64,000 bases of DNA. Origin: Ariolimax columbianus. Lineage: Eukaryota > Mollusca > Gastropoda > Stylommatophora > Arionidae. Positions 35,501 to 45,639 of the stretch are shown in pieces. A model generated the notes under the pieces. That model made no database searches and had not been told where the DNA came from. It saw only the letters and a program-made list of their open reading frames with translations. Each line of letters begins with the position of its first letter. The stretch's first letter is position 1. Where the stretch lies: the NCBI GenBank assembly GCA_036924085.1, contig JAVGWX010000011.1, positions 35,969,710 through 36,033,709 on the forward strand, read 5' to 3'. The position numbers and the translations under genes are program-made.

Positions 35501-36098
35501 CATCTCACTTTCTACCAGGTTGTAGTAAAGAGTCGTCTAACTTTCAAATGGGTTCTAGCCCAGTGTCATTTCACTTTCTACCAGGTTGTAGTAAAGAGTG
35601 GTTTAACTTTCTAATGGGTTGTAGCCCAGTGTCATCTCACTTTCTACCAGGTTGTAGTAAAGAGTCGTCTAACTTTCTAATGGGTTGTAGCCCAGTGTCA
35701 TCTCACTTTCTACCAGGTTGTAGTAAAGAGTCGTCTCCCTTTCTAATAGGTTGTAGCCCAGTGTCATCTCACTTTCTACAGGGTTGTAGCCCAGTGTCGT
35801 CTCACTTTCTACCTGGGTAGTAGCCCAGTGTCGTCTCACTTTCTACCGGGTTGTAGCCCAGTGTCGTCTCACTTTCTACCAGGTTGTAGTAAAGAGTCGT
35901 CTCCCTTTCTAAGGGGTTGTAGCCCAGTGTCATCTCACTTTCTACGGGGTTGTAGCCCAGTGTCGTCTCACTTTCTACCTGGGTAGTAGCCCAGTGTCGT
36001 CTCACTTTCTACCGGGTTGTAGCCCAGTGTCGTCTCACTTTCTACCGGGTTGTAGCCCAGTGTCGTCTCACTTTCTACCAGGGTAGTAGCCCAGTGTC
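32507..36098 (+). repeat. 66-bp minisatellite, ~3.6 kb, with internal duplication
   Basis: The 66-bp unit is a dimer of two related 33-bp halves: CTTTCTACCAGGTTGTAGTA with AAGAGTCGTCTAA, and CTTTCTACCGGGTTGTAGCC with CAGTGTCGTCTCA. About 54 unit-equivalents are present. Because 66 is divisible by three and one frame lacks stops, it shows plus-strand frames of 192, 464 and 371 codons repeating CSPVSSHFLPGCSKESSNFLPG-like peptide. No promoter, splice site or independent coding evidence accompanies them, so I treat them as repeat artefacts. Variant units near 33991/34255 and 35544, and the irregular block at 34460-34716 and 35749-36005, show a segmental duplication offset by 1289 bp. Confidence 0.96.
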
Positions 36099-36370
36099 GT
36101 GGTATGTATTTATCTTTCGCCTCTCTCGTGGCCCGAGTAACAGTTTTCCCTATTGTACGGCAGGTCCAGTTTACGCTGTCTATCCACCTTTCCCTCGGTC
36201 TACGTCTCGCACTTCTCTCTGATCTTCTCCTGTGGACGGTTGTATGAACAAAATGGTTTGGTTGCATTCTCACAAAGTGGACAAACCAACTCATTCTCTG
36301 TTTTTCCGTGTACTGTAGGCAGGGAATTGTTCCAACCTTCTCTTGTGTACTCATATTTGTGATTCTGTCT
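36095..36370 (-). pseudogene. LINE C-terminal fragment
   Basis: The minus strand encodes MSWFVHFVRMQPNHFVHTTV, then HRRRSERSARRRPRERWIDS and NWTCRTIGKTVTRATREAKD. This is the basic PRERWIDS-type C-terminus of non-LTR polymerases. It abuts the 66-bp array. Confidence 0.82.
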
Positions 36371-36462
36371 CTTCTGGTGTTGTTAGTGGGCTTTCATATG
36401 TGGCTAACTTTCGTTCCTGGGCCAAATACGCAATGCCGATGTCTGAATTGGGATGAAGATGA

Positions 36463-36468
<6 letters not shown>

Positions 36469-36493
<25 letters not shown>
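36469..36493 (+). repeat. (AAT)n microsatellite
   Basis: About eight AAT units. Confidence 0.9.
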
Positions 36494-36499
36494 CTTAGA

Positions 36500-36870
36500 C
36501 AGGGGAAGAAGTCCCTGTGCAGGTCCCAACTCTGTTGTGAACTGGATGTAGCCGGAAAGAGGATTTCCTGCTTAGCAGGCTAGGCTCGAGCAACTTATTA
36601 CTCCATTGTGTTTGGATAAGTGTCGCGGAGGGTGGTAAACCGATGTGCGAGTCCATCTTAATAGACTCAAACACTAGAGCAAAAAATACCCGCAGTCTGT
36701 TAGGTGCCATCTATGATGCTCTTAACAAACCCCCTAACCATGGCCGGTGTTATGCCATGTCACACAGTTAGTCGCCTCTTACGACATGCTCCCTGTGAGG
36801 CAGTGGTGCTTGTCCTTGTCATACACAAAGACACCGGCAGACAACTCAGGAGAATGATTCGGTAAGACAG
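36500..36870 (-). repeat. R3 dispersed repeat, near complete
   Basis: Inverted blocks: CTGGATGTAGCCGG, GGATTTCCTGCTTAGCAGGC, GATGTGCGAGTCC, GTTAGGTGCCATCTATG, CATGGCCGGTGTTATGCCAT and GTCATACACAAAGAC. Confidence 0.82.
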
Positions 36871-36949
36871 CGTATAGAGCAGTAGTAGCAACCTTTCATA
36901 AACTAAGAACCAGACCTGAAGCTCATAGCGCATAAGCTAACACGTAAAA

Positions 36950-37310
36950 CTATTGTTGTTGTTTATTTCGAATGCCCACAATGAGTAGATTTACTCTTTT
37001 GTGTGCCCTGAAAAGGATGTTTGCAGCAGCTTTCCTCACACCCCGAGCGTGCTGATGAAGGAGGACCGCGGTCCTCCATGCGGTTGTGACAGACATGGCG
37101 TCATCTGCGTGTCGCTCACTACTATTGGGATCACGTCGATCCCTCATTTCGTCAGCCAGGCTACCATAAAAACAGCCAGTTTCCAGGGAGGGCTACTAGG
37201 AAGCCGAGGTAAGTGCCTTGGCCAGTATATTTTACTTCACCCTGGCTAACATGTCCAATCAGTATGTTGTGCCTGACCAGACGTTAGTCTTCCTTCCCTG
37301 TAAAGCTGTT
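36950..37310 (+). repeat. R5 dispersed repeat, copy 1
   Basis: Shares TTTCGAATGCCCACAATGAG, GCTTTCCTCACACC, CTCATCTGCGTGTCGCTCAC-like and CCCTGGCTAACAT blocks with 38320-38660. Part of the terminal CCTGACCAGA/CCCTGGCTAACA motif repeats at 40.56-40.72 kb. Confidence 0.78.
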
Positions 37311-37369
37311 ATTAATATTTACAAATTAAAAGTTTAAAAAGACAGAACTAATTTTATTGCCATATTCAT

Positions 37370-37558
37370 ATATATATAGGTGGACCGAGATATTCACATT
37401 TAGAAGGGAACCGAGATATTCATATATATAGGTGGACCTAGATATTCATATTTATAGGTGGACCGAGATATCAATATTTATAGGTGGACCGAAATATTCA
37501 CATCTATAGATGGACCGAGATATTCATATCTATAGGTGGACCGAGATATTCTTATCTA
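37370..37558 (+). repeat. 26-bp minisatellite next to SINE-2
   Basis: Unit ATAGGTGGACCGAGATATTC then ATATCT, about seven copies, ending where the SINE-2 head begins. Confidence 0.92.
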
Positions 37559-37765
37559 GAGGGGCCCCAGTGGTCTCGATATAAGGTATTCGCTTCGGGT
37601 GCTGGATGTTGCGGGTTCAAATCCCGATGGAGGTCAGATCTTCTCACGTGGAACATCCGGCAAAAATATCCCCTGATCTCTGAATAGTGAGATCAGATAC
37701 CCGTGTATAGTGGCGCGCAAGTTAAAAATCCATTGACAGTTGAAAATCGAACAAAAAGAAAAGAC
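37559..37765 (+). mobile_element. SINE-2 (tRNA-derived) copy
   Basis: Head AGTGGTCTCGATATAAGGTA (A-box region), B box GCGGGTTCAAATCCCG, then CTTCTCACGTGGAACATCC and CCCCTGATCTCTGAATAGTG. A-rich end near 37750. Confidence 0.88.
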
Positions 37766-37819
37766 TTAAGACCGCTACTCAGGCTAAATTCAAGTTAAAA
37801 ATCTACTTGAATTATTCTA

Positions 37820-37850
37820 GGGATTCTCACCCCCCCCCCCCCCCCCACAC
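37820..37850 (+). repeat. Poly-C tract
   Basis: About 17 consecutive C followed by ACACCACAG. Confidence 0.9.
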
Positions 37851-37879
37851 CACAGAGAATATATCGCAAAACGAGAACT

Positions 37880-38105
37880 GTGCGGCAATAACATCAGGTC
37901 TTGGTTATGTGGTTAGCACAGCGGGATAGATGGCACCTGACAAGCTACGGGTCTTTCTTGCTCTAATTTACGATTCCACCACCACCAGTCTCCAAAATAG
38001 ACGATTGTATATTCCAGGGGCTACCAACATAACGGTTGGTAACAGATACTGGGATTGACCTGTCAAGTCTTCAGCGGATATTTGCCTGTCAAAAAATATG
38101 AAGCG
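37880..38105 (-). repeat. R4 dispersed repeat
   Basis: Inverse counterpart of 48655-48830. Shared blocks are ACATCAGGTCTTGGTTATGT, GATGGCACCTGAC, GGTAACAGATACTGGGATTG and CAGCGGATATT. Confidence 0.78.
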
Positions 38106-38319
38106 AAGGAAGTCACATCTCCCCACGACGTCTAACCACAGAAGTGTACTGAAAATAGATAGAATCAAATTCCATACACCCGAAGAACATGGTTCTCAGA
38201 TACCAACAAATCTAAATTTGTTGTCCAGTGTGATAAGTCCTAGGTTACACAACGGCCATCTTGATATTATCGAGATGTTTGCGGTTTCACTCTATCCGTT
38301 TAAAGAATTATTATGTGAC

Positions 38320-38660
38320 AATGTTGTTGTTGTTGTTTCGAATGCCCGCAATGAGTAGGTTACTCTTATGTGCGCCTTGAAAAGGGCGTTAAGTGACGAA
38401 TTGCAGTAGCTTTCCTCACATCTCGAGCGTGATGATGAAAGTATACCGGGATCCATCAGTCGGTTGTGCTATGCTTGGCCTCATCTGCGTGTCGCTCACT
38501 ACTACAGAGATCGCGCCGAACCTCACCTTGTTAGCCAGACTGTTGTCCTCGACAACAGCCCATTTCCAGACGACGTCTGTATATTTCTCCTGACCCTGGC
38601 TAAAATTCTTTGATCAGCGTGTTTTGCCTGACCAGATGTTAGCCTCATCGTCCCTCTGTG
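38320..38660 (+). repeat. R5 dispersed repeat, copy 2
   Basis: Same orientation as copy 1 and about 1.37 kb downstream, diverged by many substitutions. Confidence 0.78.
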
Positions 38661-38799
38661 ACAATTTAAAAAAATTGATCGTTACAGTACACATACCTGT
38701 CTCACAAACCTTTGACATCAATTTAAGGATAAGCAAATCCTGCCAGATTTTTCAGCGGCAGTTTACTCCAACTTTAGGTGATTAAATCATTTTGTGTCT

Positions 38800-39180
38800 C
38801 TTCCCGATTGGTCTGCCGGGGTCTTTGTGTATGACAAGAATAACACCACTGCCTTCACATAGAGCATGTTGTAAGAGGCGATTAACTGTGACATGGCATA
38901 ACACCTGCCATGGTTAGGTGGTTTGTTTAGAGCAGCATAGGTGGCGCCTAACAGGCTGCGGGTCTACTTTGCTCTAGTGTTTGAGACTATTATGATGGAG
39001 ACTATTATCATCGGTTAACCACCCTCGGAAAGCGCTTGTACTAACGTTGTGGAGTATTAAGCTGCTCGAGCCTAGCCCACCGAGCAGGAAAACTTCTCTC
39101 AACTACATCCGGCTCATACCAGAGCTGTAACCTGCACAGGGGCATCTGTCTCTGTAGAAGTACAGGTTGACTAAGAAAGT
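38800..39180 (+). repeat. R3 dispersed repeat, near complete
   Basis: GTCTTTGTGTATGACAAGAA through GTAGAAGTACAGGTTGACTAAG. It gives the most complete right end of R3 in the window. Confidence 0.82.
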
Positions 39181-39419
39181 GTTCTTTCCATCAATGCATA
39201 TTTCCTCCAAACACATAATTAGCTTTTCATGTTTTTAAATGTGGCTATAAAGGCATTCATACTTCTCTGTACTAGAATTTGTTTGTGTCCTTATACAAAA
39301 TATTTCTTCTCTTGTTCCTCTGCTCTATGAACTTCGTTGTCTACTTCACGAACTATTCTCTCCTGTTAAATTTTTGTTCTTACTTGACATGTACTTTTAC
39401 ATGGGCGGATGCTCCTGTG

Positions 39420-39775
39420 TAGGTACCATCTCTGATTTGAGCCGGATGTAGCCGGTAGGAGAGTTTCCTGCTTAGTGGACTAAGCTCGAGCTACTTATTA
39501 CTCCGCTGGGACAAGTGTGGCGGCGGGTGGTTAACCGATGAGTGAGGGCATCTTAATAGACTTAAACGTGAGATCAAAGTAGACACGCATCTTGTTAGAC
39601 GCCATCTATTTTGCTCTTAACAAACCACCTAACCATGGCCGGCGTTATGCCATGTCACACAGTTAGTCAGCTCTTACGACATGCTCTCTGTGGGGCAGTG
39701 GTGCAATTCTTGTACTTGCCTGTCACACCCAACGACTCGGCGGGACTAATCGTTGGTGTCCAACATAAACGCTGG
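39420..39775 (-). repeat. R3 dispersed repeat
   Basis: Inverted R3. Together with the copy at 38800-39180 it forms a divergent pair. R1 is inserted just right of it. Confidence 0.8.
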
Positions 39776-39786
39776 GGAGCTTATAT

Positions 39787-40430
39787 GGCTTGCCTTCGTT
39801 CGTTCTCAATCTCCCACTACCAAACCCTGACAGGAGCCCAAGTAGCAGAATGTAGTCAAGAGAACGGAATGCGTTGTGTCGTAGTTTACAGATTGACTGA
39901 TATTTGCACCTTTCGGTTCAACACATCCGACTTCAGCAAGCATTTTTTGAGTACCGGGTTAGCATTCCCTCTTCGATCCCTCCTCCTTAGCCAGTCCGCT
40001 TTGTTGCAGCCTGTTATCCAGGATCATCGCGTGGAGGTGTAGAAGGACGCTAGCATTCAGCTATGGGTCGCTGACCACTGCAACTTTTTTTATTTTTTTT
40101 GGGTGTTTGCTTCACTAGTTTCTACTGGTGGAGGCGCGTCATTTTCCACCCCAGACCGTAGTCCATTGGGCGATATCAGGACGCATAAACCAGTGCTTGG
40201 ATGAATGTGTGCGTCTGTATGTACCTATGCTAGGTTTGTGCGCCCTCAGAAGCTAGCCCAACCAAAGTGCAATGGAAGGGCCTCACCATGAGGGCACGTG
40301 TGAAAGTTGTGCAAGGGTGTGACTGTAGGACAGAGTTAAATGAAACAGAGTGAGGTGAGAGGAGAGAGAAGAGTGGCCCCCAGGGTGAGCCCCTTCTATT
40401 CTCTGCGACCACTGCAACTCATGCGCTCCT
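39787..40430 (-). mobile_element. R1 retroposon copy, interrupted by a younger SINE
   Basis: Flanked by perfect GGAGCTTATAT duplications at 39776-39786 and 40431-40441. Inverted R1 body 39787-40085 and 40420-40430, with the SINE at 40086-40406 in between. Confidence 0.92.
40086..40406 (-). mobile_element. SINE-like element nested in R1
   Basis: A 321-bp insertion flanked by GACCACTGCAACT at 40073-40085 and 40407-40419 (13 bp, perfect). The left end is T-rich, i.e. an A-rich tail on the minus strand. No A/B box pair is obvious and no other copy is seen in the window. Confidence 0.9.
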
Positions 40431-40440
40431 GGAGCTTATA

Positions 40441-41158
40441 TCTTATATAACGGTCAAAGGGAATTTACTGGATAAATACTTTTGCGAATTTAGGTTAAAC
40501 ATATGGGTGATTTCCCCTTGTAGATGCTGGGCCTATTAATTATCGTTCGTGGTCCGTGTGGCCTCACCTGACCCTGGCTAACATCTGTTCAGGTTGTTTC
40601 ATCTGTCCCTTACTAAATTAGTCATGTCAGTACGTTTCCCATGACCCTAATAGTCTGTTTCACCTGATCTGACTAACATAGTTTGGTCAGTATGTTTTAT
40701 CGGACCCTGACTAACACAGTCTTAAACTTGGCGTTAATATTACATCATAGTAAAACACTAAACCTTTCTTCCGAGTGCAATCATCAAAGTCTTGGAATCG
40801 TCCGACTCTGATTAAGTGAGAAATTAACTTACATGTTTGTTTTCCGAGAATTAGAAATTTCCATCACCTTGGCAAAACGGTCCTATTCAGGGCCACCCCA
40901 ATCAGCCAGAAGATTGATCTCAGAACTGAATTGTAACCATTTATTATTTGCTCTAGCATCTATTTATAAAACTGAACCAATCCATCTGAAGTATGTACTT
41001 TCTATGTTCTATATATATCATGTGCTTTTACATTTTCACACATTTTTTTCAACGAAATGCGCAGTTAATTCTTACAGTTCCTAAAACACGTGAAGTACAA
41101 GAAAAAGGCCATTATGTGAAAACTAATGTAGTAATTCTCATTTTCTTCTGCCTGATCG
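40441..41158. other. Mostly unassigned, with R5-like tail repeats
   Basis: 40560-40720 has three diverged copies of a CACCTGACCCTGGCTAACAT-like motif as at the end of R5. The rest is not recognised. Confidence 0.45.
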
Positions 41159-41164
41159 GTGGGC

Positions 41165-41665
41165 GGAAAATCTATTATTTTCACGGGCCTGCAAAAAAAC
41201 AATCTATTATTTTCACGGGCCTGCAAAAAAACAATCTATTATTTTCACGGGCCTGCAAAAAAACAATCTATTATTTTCACGGGCCTGCAAAAAAACAATC
41301 TATTATTTTCACGGGCCTGCAAAAAAACAATCTTTTATTTTCACGGGCCTGCAAAAAAACAATCTATTATTTTCACGGGCCTGCAAAAAAACAATCTATT
41401 ATTTTCACGGGCCTGCAAAAAAACAATCTATTATTTTCACGGGCCTGCAAAAAAACAATCTATTATTTTCACGGGCCTGCAAAAAAACAATCTATTATTT
41501 TCACGGGCCTGCAAAAAAAACAATCTATTATTTTCACGGGCCTGCAAAAAAACAATCTATTATTTTCACGGGCCTGCAAAAAAACAATCTATTATTTTCA
41601 CGGGCCTGCAAAAAAACAATCTATTATTTTCACTGGCCTGCAAAAAATCGGTATTATATTCACCG
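41165..41665 (+). repeat. 32-bp minisatellite
   Basis: Unit CTATTATTTTCACGGGCCTG then CAAAAAAACAAT, about 15 nearly identical copies. With a unit not divisible by three, a single frame passes through all three phases, and none has a stop. Frames of 258 and 187 codons are therefore artefacts. Confidence 0.96.
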
Positions 41666-41959
41666 ACCTGCAAAAAATCTGTATTTATTTCACATATTCA
41701 CGTAAAGTGTTCCTTATTTTGATTGTTCTGCTAAAACTTGTTCATATTTTCATCAGTCTGGAGATGTAAAAAGGTTGAGAAACCCTGCTTTAGCTGATGT
41801 AACACACAGCATCTACTAATAACATGCTTCCAGCCATCCTACACACCAGCAGTAAGTGTCTAGAGCTTCTATTGAAAGGTTGAATCATTTCGAGTTTAAA
41901 ACTCAAGAAGAACCAAATTGCTAATTTTCAACCATCTTTATGTCACATCTCACTGAATA

Positions 41960-42060
41960 CAGGAGAATACAACACACAACAAGAATACAACACACAACAA
42001 GAATACAACACACAACACGAATACAATACACAGCAAGAATACAACACACAACAGACACAC
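41960..42060 (+). repeat. 18-bp minisatellite
   Basis: Unit GAATACAACACACAACAA, five to six copies. Confidence 0.92.
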
Positions 42061-42383
42061 TAACAACAACAAATAATGATCATCTGCTCCACGACTTTTA
42101 TTACCGTAAGCACATGAAAAAGTTATCAGTTGGTTATGTCGGTTGACACCTCCGTGTGATTGTGTGACTGTCTGTGCAAATGTCCTCACCGGAAGCCACT
42201 ATGTTGAATTCAAATTAATTTTCCAATAAAAAAAAATAAAAACTGTCATACAAAATCTTTCCCATTGCTGGGGTAGTCGAGGGGTTTTGAAGGCTGAGGA
42301 CTACAGGCCGCTTCGCCACTGTTGTCACCACATCATTTGCTGGCTATGTTCGTTTATTTCCCCCCCAACAGAAAAACAACATA

Positions 42384-42462
42384 TGCCATAACGTGGATTC
42401 GAACCACTGCCCTCCTTGTCAGCAGGCAGGCCTCAAAACCATTCGGCCGCGTGCTCCTCTTT
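42384..42462 (-). repeat. tRNA-like SINE head fragment
   Basis: The minus strand reads AGGAGCACGCGGCCGAATGG and, further on, a B box GTGGTTCGAATCCACG. It has the layout of a Ser/Leu-type tRNA but the acceptor arms do not pair convincingly, so I regard it as a SINE head, not a functional tRNA. Confidence 0.6.
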
Positions 42463-43149
42463 AATTTTCCAATAATTTATGAATATATTCATTGTCTGTG
42501 TTCTTTTAATTTCATGTATTTAATTATGCAACATAAAAACGTATTGACAGTATTGAATACTAAGGATACTAAAAAAAAAAAAAAATATATAAACAGTGTT
42601 AGCAGAAAGCAGTCTATGGATTGCTCATTGAATAACATGGCTTCTCAGTCTCTGTCCACACCTGTCAGCAACATTATTTTTAAATATACATTTTATTTAA
42701 TCACAATCTCTTGTGTATTCCATAGAGAGCTTCCACTGAACCTTAGAGTCCCACAAAACAGCGGACAATACTCCTGACATACATTAAAAAAATTTTTTTT
42801 TTTAAAGTTAGTTGCCCACCGCAAGCGATGATGGCGACACCATCAGGCGGTCTTTGTCTTGATGATTTAACTTGAGCTGTATTTGGATTATAGCGCGAAA
42901 GGAGCTGCGCTGGTCATCAACCTCACTCTCTGGTCCTGAACTCCCTTGGGTCAGTGGAAAGACATAAGTCAAGACGACTTAGGGTAATTCAAGATGGAAG
43001 TATTCTGGTCTCGCCTCCTGTGATACCAGGGGTCGCTTGAAACCTATGAAGCTCAAACCTACGCCGTTTCCATTCATCGCTTTGACCACAACAACCCCCA
43101 ATAGGGGGTACAAGGACACTGACATTTACATAAATTGTACAGGATTTCT
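42463..43149. other. Unassigned region
   Basis: 42490-42780 is AT-rich with an open frame but no motif. 42880-42990 shares a few blocks with 18470-18550. Confidence 0.4.
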
Positions 43150-43480
43150 GTTGGGGAGGGGTCTATGTCAGACTCATTATTTTGGAAGTTCAGGCTGGGA
43201 TCAAAGCTCGGAAGAAGCAGCAGTGAATACAGGGGTTGCTTGCATCAGCTATCCATCGCTGACCAATACCATATTTCTCCTCCAAGTTGCGGCCCTGAAA
43301 ACAGGCTGTGCTCATGTAGTTTGGCTAGAAGAATGGGGCTCAAAGAGGGGAATCAGACCAGACCCCAAACATGTGGGGTTGAGACCGCATGTTCTACGGC
43401 CCGAAAGGCACAGATAAGCCAGCCCTATTTGTAAACTACAACACAATATCTTTTCAGGAAGAATGCCAGCTGGGGTCGGC
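43150..43480 (+). repeat. Strongly diverged R1-like copy
   Basis: Blocks CGAAAGGCACAGATAAGCCAG-like and TTTGTAAACTACAACACAAT correspond to the R1 region GAAAGGTGCAAATATC and GTAAACTACGACACAAC. Confidence 0.5.
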
Positions 43481-43661
43481 TGTCTCCAGCAGTCTTTCTC
43501 ATATCTGTGGATGGGTGATGCGGCAGACATTTGTTGGGCAACTAGAAGACCTCAATCTGCAAATAAAATGTGTTGTGTTGCTGCATGGACAGCAGGGGTA
43601 GATGGACGCAATCTGACATGACATGTGGGGCAATGAGAACTGGATTGAGGATTAATATACA

Positions 43662-43680
43662 TGGGGGGGGGGGGGGGGGG
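43662..43680 (+). repeat. Poly-G tract
   Basis: About 18 consecutive G. Confidence 0.92.
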
Positions 43681-44008
43681 AGTATGTGTGTGTGCGAGAA
43701 GATGACATACAAAGAGACCCTCATGGAGATTGATGGTCAATCAGATAGTTGAAGGGTGCAGGACTTTGCCTGCCTGGAAAGGTGGTGCTGACAACAGGCT
43801 GAAAATTGATACCAGGATCAACAAAGTCAGTTATAGAACTCTGTAGCATTTTGTACACACATGACTGGCCAAGACAGTACAGGCCATGCTACACACATGA
43901 CTGGCCAAGACAGCACAGCCCGTGCTACACACATGACTGATCAAGAAAATTTGTCACTGACAGACCATAATATGTACAATGAGATAACAAGCAACCATTG
44001 TGAAACTA

Positions 44009-44119
44009 TCACAATCTGTCTTTCATTTCCTTGTCGTCATCCTCGTCTTCCTGTGCCATCACCCTAGTAATGCTTCCAGTGCCCGAACTGCTGGACGGCC
44101 AAGACACATTGTAGGTCAC
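44009..44119 (-). CDS. DEAF1: DEAF1 exon G (terminal coding exon)
   Basis: The acceptor CATTTTTTGCAG has a good pyrimidine tract. The exon opens in phase 0 with VTYNVSWPSSSSGTGSITRV, continues MAQEDEDDDKEMKDRL and ends at a TGA at 44011-44009. The Ser-rich stretch followed by a highly acidic segment makes an acidic C-terminal tail. I do not recognise this tail from vertebrate DEAF1, which ends in a MYND finger. It could be a lineage-specific C-terminus or one isoform. No convincing polyadenylation signal was noted just downstream. Confidence 0.7.
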   Translation of the reverse strand: MTYNVSWPSSSSGTGSITRVMAQEDEDDDKEMKDRL

Positions 44120-44224
44120 CTGCAAAAAATGAGTACACATAAGTGAAACTGTTGTCTTGCAGCAAGATGTCCTGTGAACTAACAATGTAACGACTTGAAA
44201 TAGGTTAACCTTTACCACTCTATA

Positions 44225-44790
44225 TACAAAATTGACACAATTTATCCTGCTGCTCCATTATTTTGTTACATCACATATTTAACAATAGTTGTAGTGACTT
44301 GTAGACTTTGAGAGACTGTTACCTTTTTATTTGATGGTATATTAATATTTTATTTTTTTGCGATGAGAAATAAATGAATAAAGAATCTGCTAGTATTATT
44401 GTTTTTGTTGTGTGTGCTAGTTTCTGAGATACAAGAAGATGAAGGTGAAAATTGTGGAAAACGGCACAAACATAAAGTCCCCCGCCTTCGGAGTCACTTG
44501 GTTAAAAAGAAAATATATCGTTGACAACAGATTACCGATGTTTACTGAAATGGCTACATCTGTCCCATTTAACTATAAACGTAATTATTGTATCTACATA
44601 AACAATCTAAACAGATCTACCTCAGAAAAATTTGATGCAGAAACTTGACTCCGCCATTCTCAAAAATGGGCGAATCTTCAAATCCAAGCGAAAAACATAA
44701 GAAATCATTTTTAAACGCCTACATCTAATTTCAAAATTGCCATTGTTGGTATCTAACCGTACATTATGAAAGTCAGAACTCTCTACGATT
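44225..44790 (+). repeat. R6 intronic repeat, copy 1
   Basis: Shares ordered blocks with 53240-53690: AAAATTGACACAATTTA, AGACTTTGAGA, TAACCTTTTTAT-like, GTTTCTGAGATACAAGAAG and ATCTACATAAACAAtCTAAA-like then CAGATCTACCTCAG. Both copies sit in DEAF1 introns in the same orientation. Coding capacity is doubtful. Confidence 0.72.
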
Positions 44791-45139
44791 AAAGAGTAGT
44801 ATTGTTCAGACTATTTATACAAAGCCATATATTTTTAATTTGATTAGTTAGAACAGCCATGGCTATTAAGTCGCACACAGGCGACCTGCGCTACGCGATT
44901 TTCTCCGTGACAACAGCTTTTGGGCGACGCACACGCTGTATAGGTTAAACATATGTGTCTACAGGCTCAAACATATATAAATAGAAACTCTATATATTTG
45001 ATTGACATATCTTGTTTGTCCAGAGAAATGTACAGATCAGCTTATTACGAACTTGCACATGGGATCTAGTGAGAAATCAGAAATTGGACGTTCAGAAGCT
45101 GTGCGGAGTTCTTTGAAAGGACCTGTCTACCAGACTATC

Positions 45140-45610
45140 AATTACTTACTTACTTTCTGTGTCCTAAGCACTACGTCACACATCATTCTTACAGTATTCA
45201 GTCACATGGATTGCCTTGTCACTGGCACTCAGCAGGTCATCCATGCTACAAGTCTCCGGGCGGTTTGGGCAGATCATAAGATAGACCTGGTCTTCTGTTA
45301 CTCCACATTCACATGTTTCATCATCCCTGTATGCCCATCTTTTCAGGTTTTTCCTGCATCGTCGTGATACACCAGCTCGAAGTCTATTTAGTGACTTCCA
45401 TGTTGCGCAGATTCCGCGAGTAACTCGGCCAAGGGGAATCTGTGTCAGCTGTTTCCAACTTTCGATGAGTCGTTTTCCTGGACTAGTCTGTAGGAACTGG
45501 GTTGACTGTAAAAAGCTTTGTCTTGACTTTAGTGTTGCGTGCTGCACCTGATGTCCGAACATAGAGTGTCTTTGGTCATTTATCTGTTTCTCTCTTTCTA
45601 TCTTTGACAC
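45140..45610 (-). pseudogene. LINE C-terminal fragment with Cys motif
   Basis: An open minus-strand frame of 144 codons contains PLGRVTRGICATWKSLNRLR, AGVSRRCRKNLKRWAYRDDE and TCECGVTEDQVYLMICPNRP, then SASDKAIHVTEYCKNDV. The CEC...CP motif is the C-terminal signature of a jockey-type LINE. It is related to 11.77-12.11 kb and lies within the F/G intron of DEAF1. Confidence 0.85.
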
Positions 45611-45639
45611 AACAGTTCTTCGAATATATTAGAGGAAAA

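Noticed and set aside
32559..35820. Long repetitive protein-coding gene suggested by frames of 192, 464 and 371 codons
   Set aside because: The frames coincide exactly with a stop-free 66-bp tandem unit, are broken by small indels, and have no start context, splice sites or non-repetitive flanking coding sequence.
37559..37635. Functional tRNA gene
   Set aside because: A and B boxes are present but the acceptor stem does not pair and the same head recurs with a SINE body at two other places.
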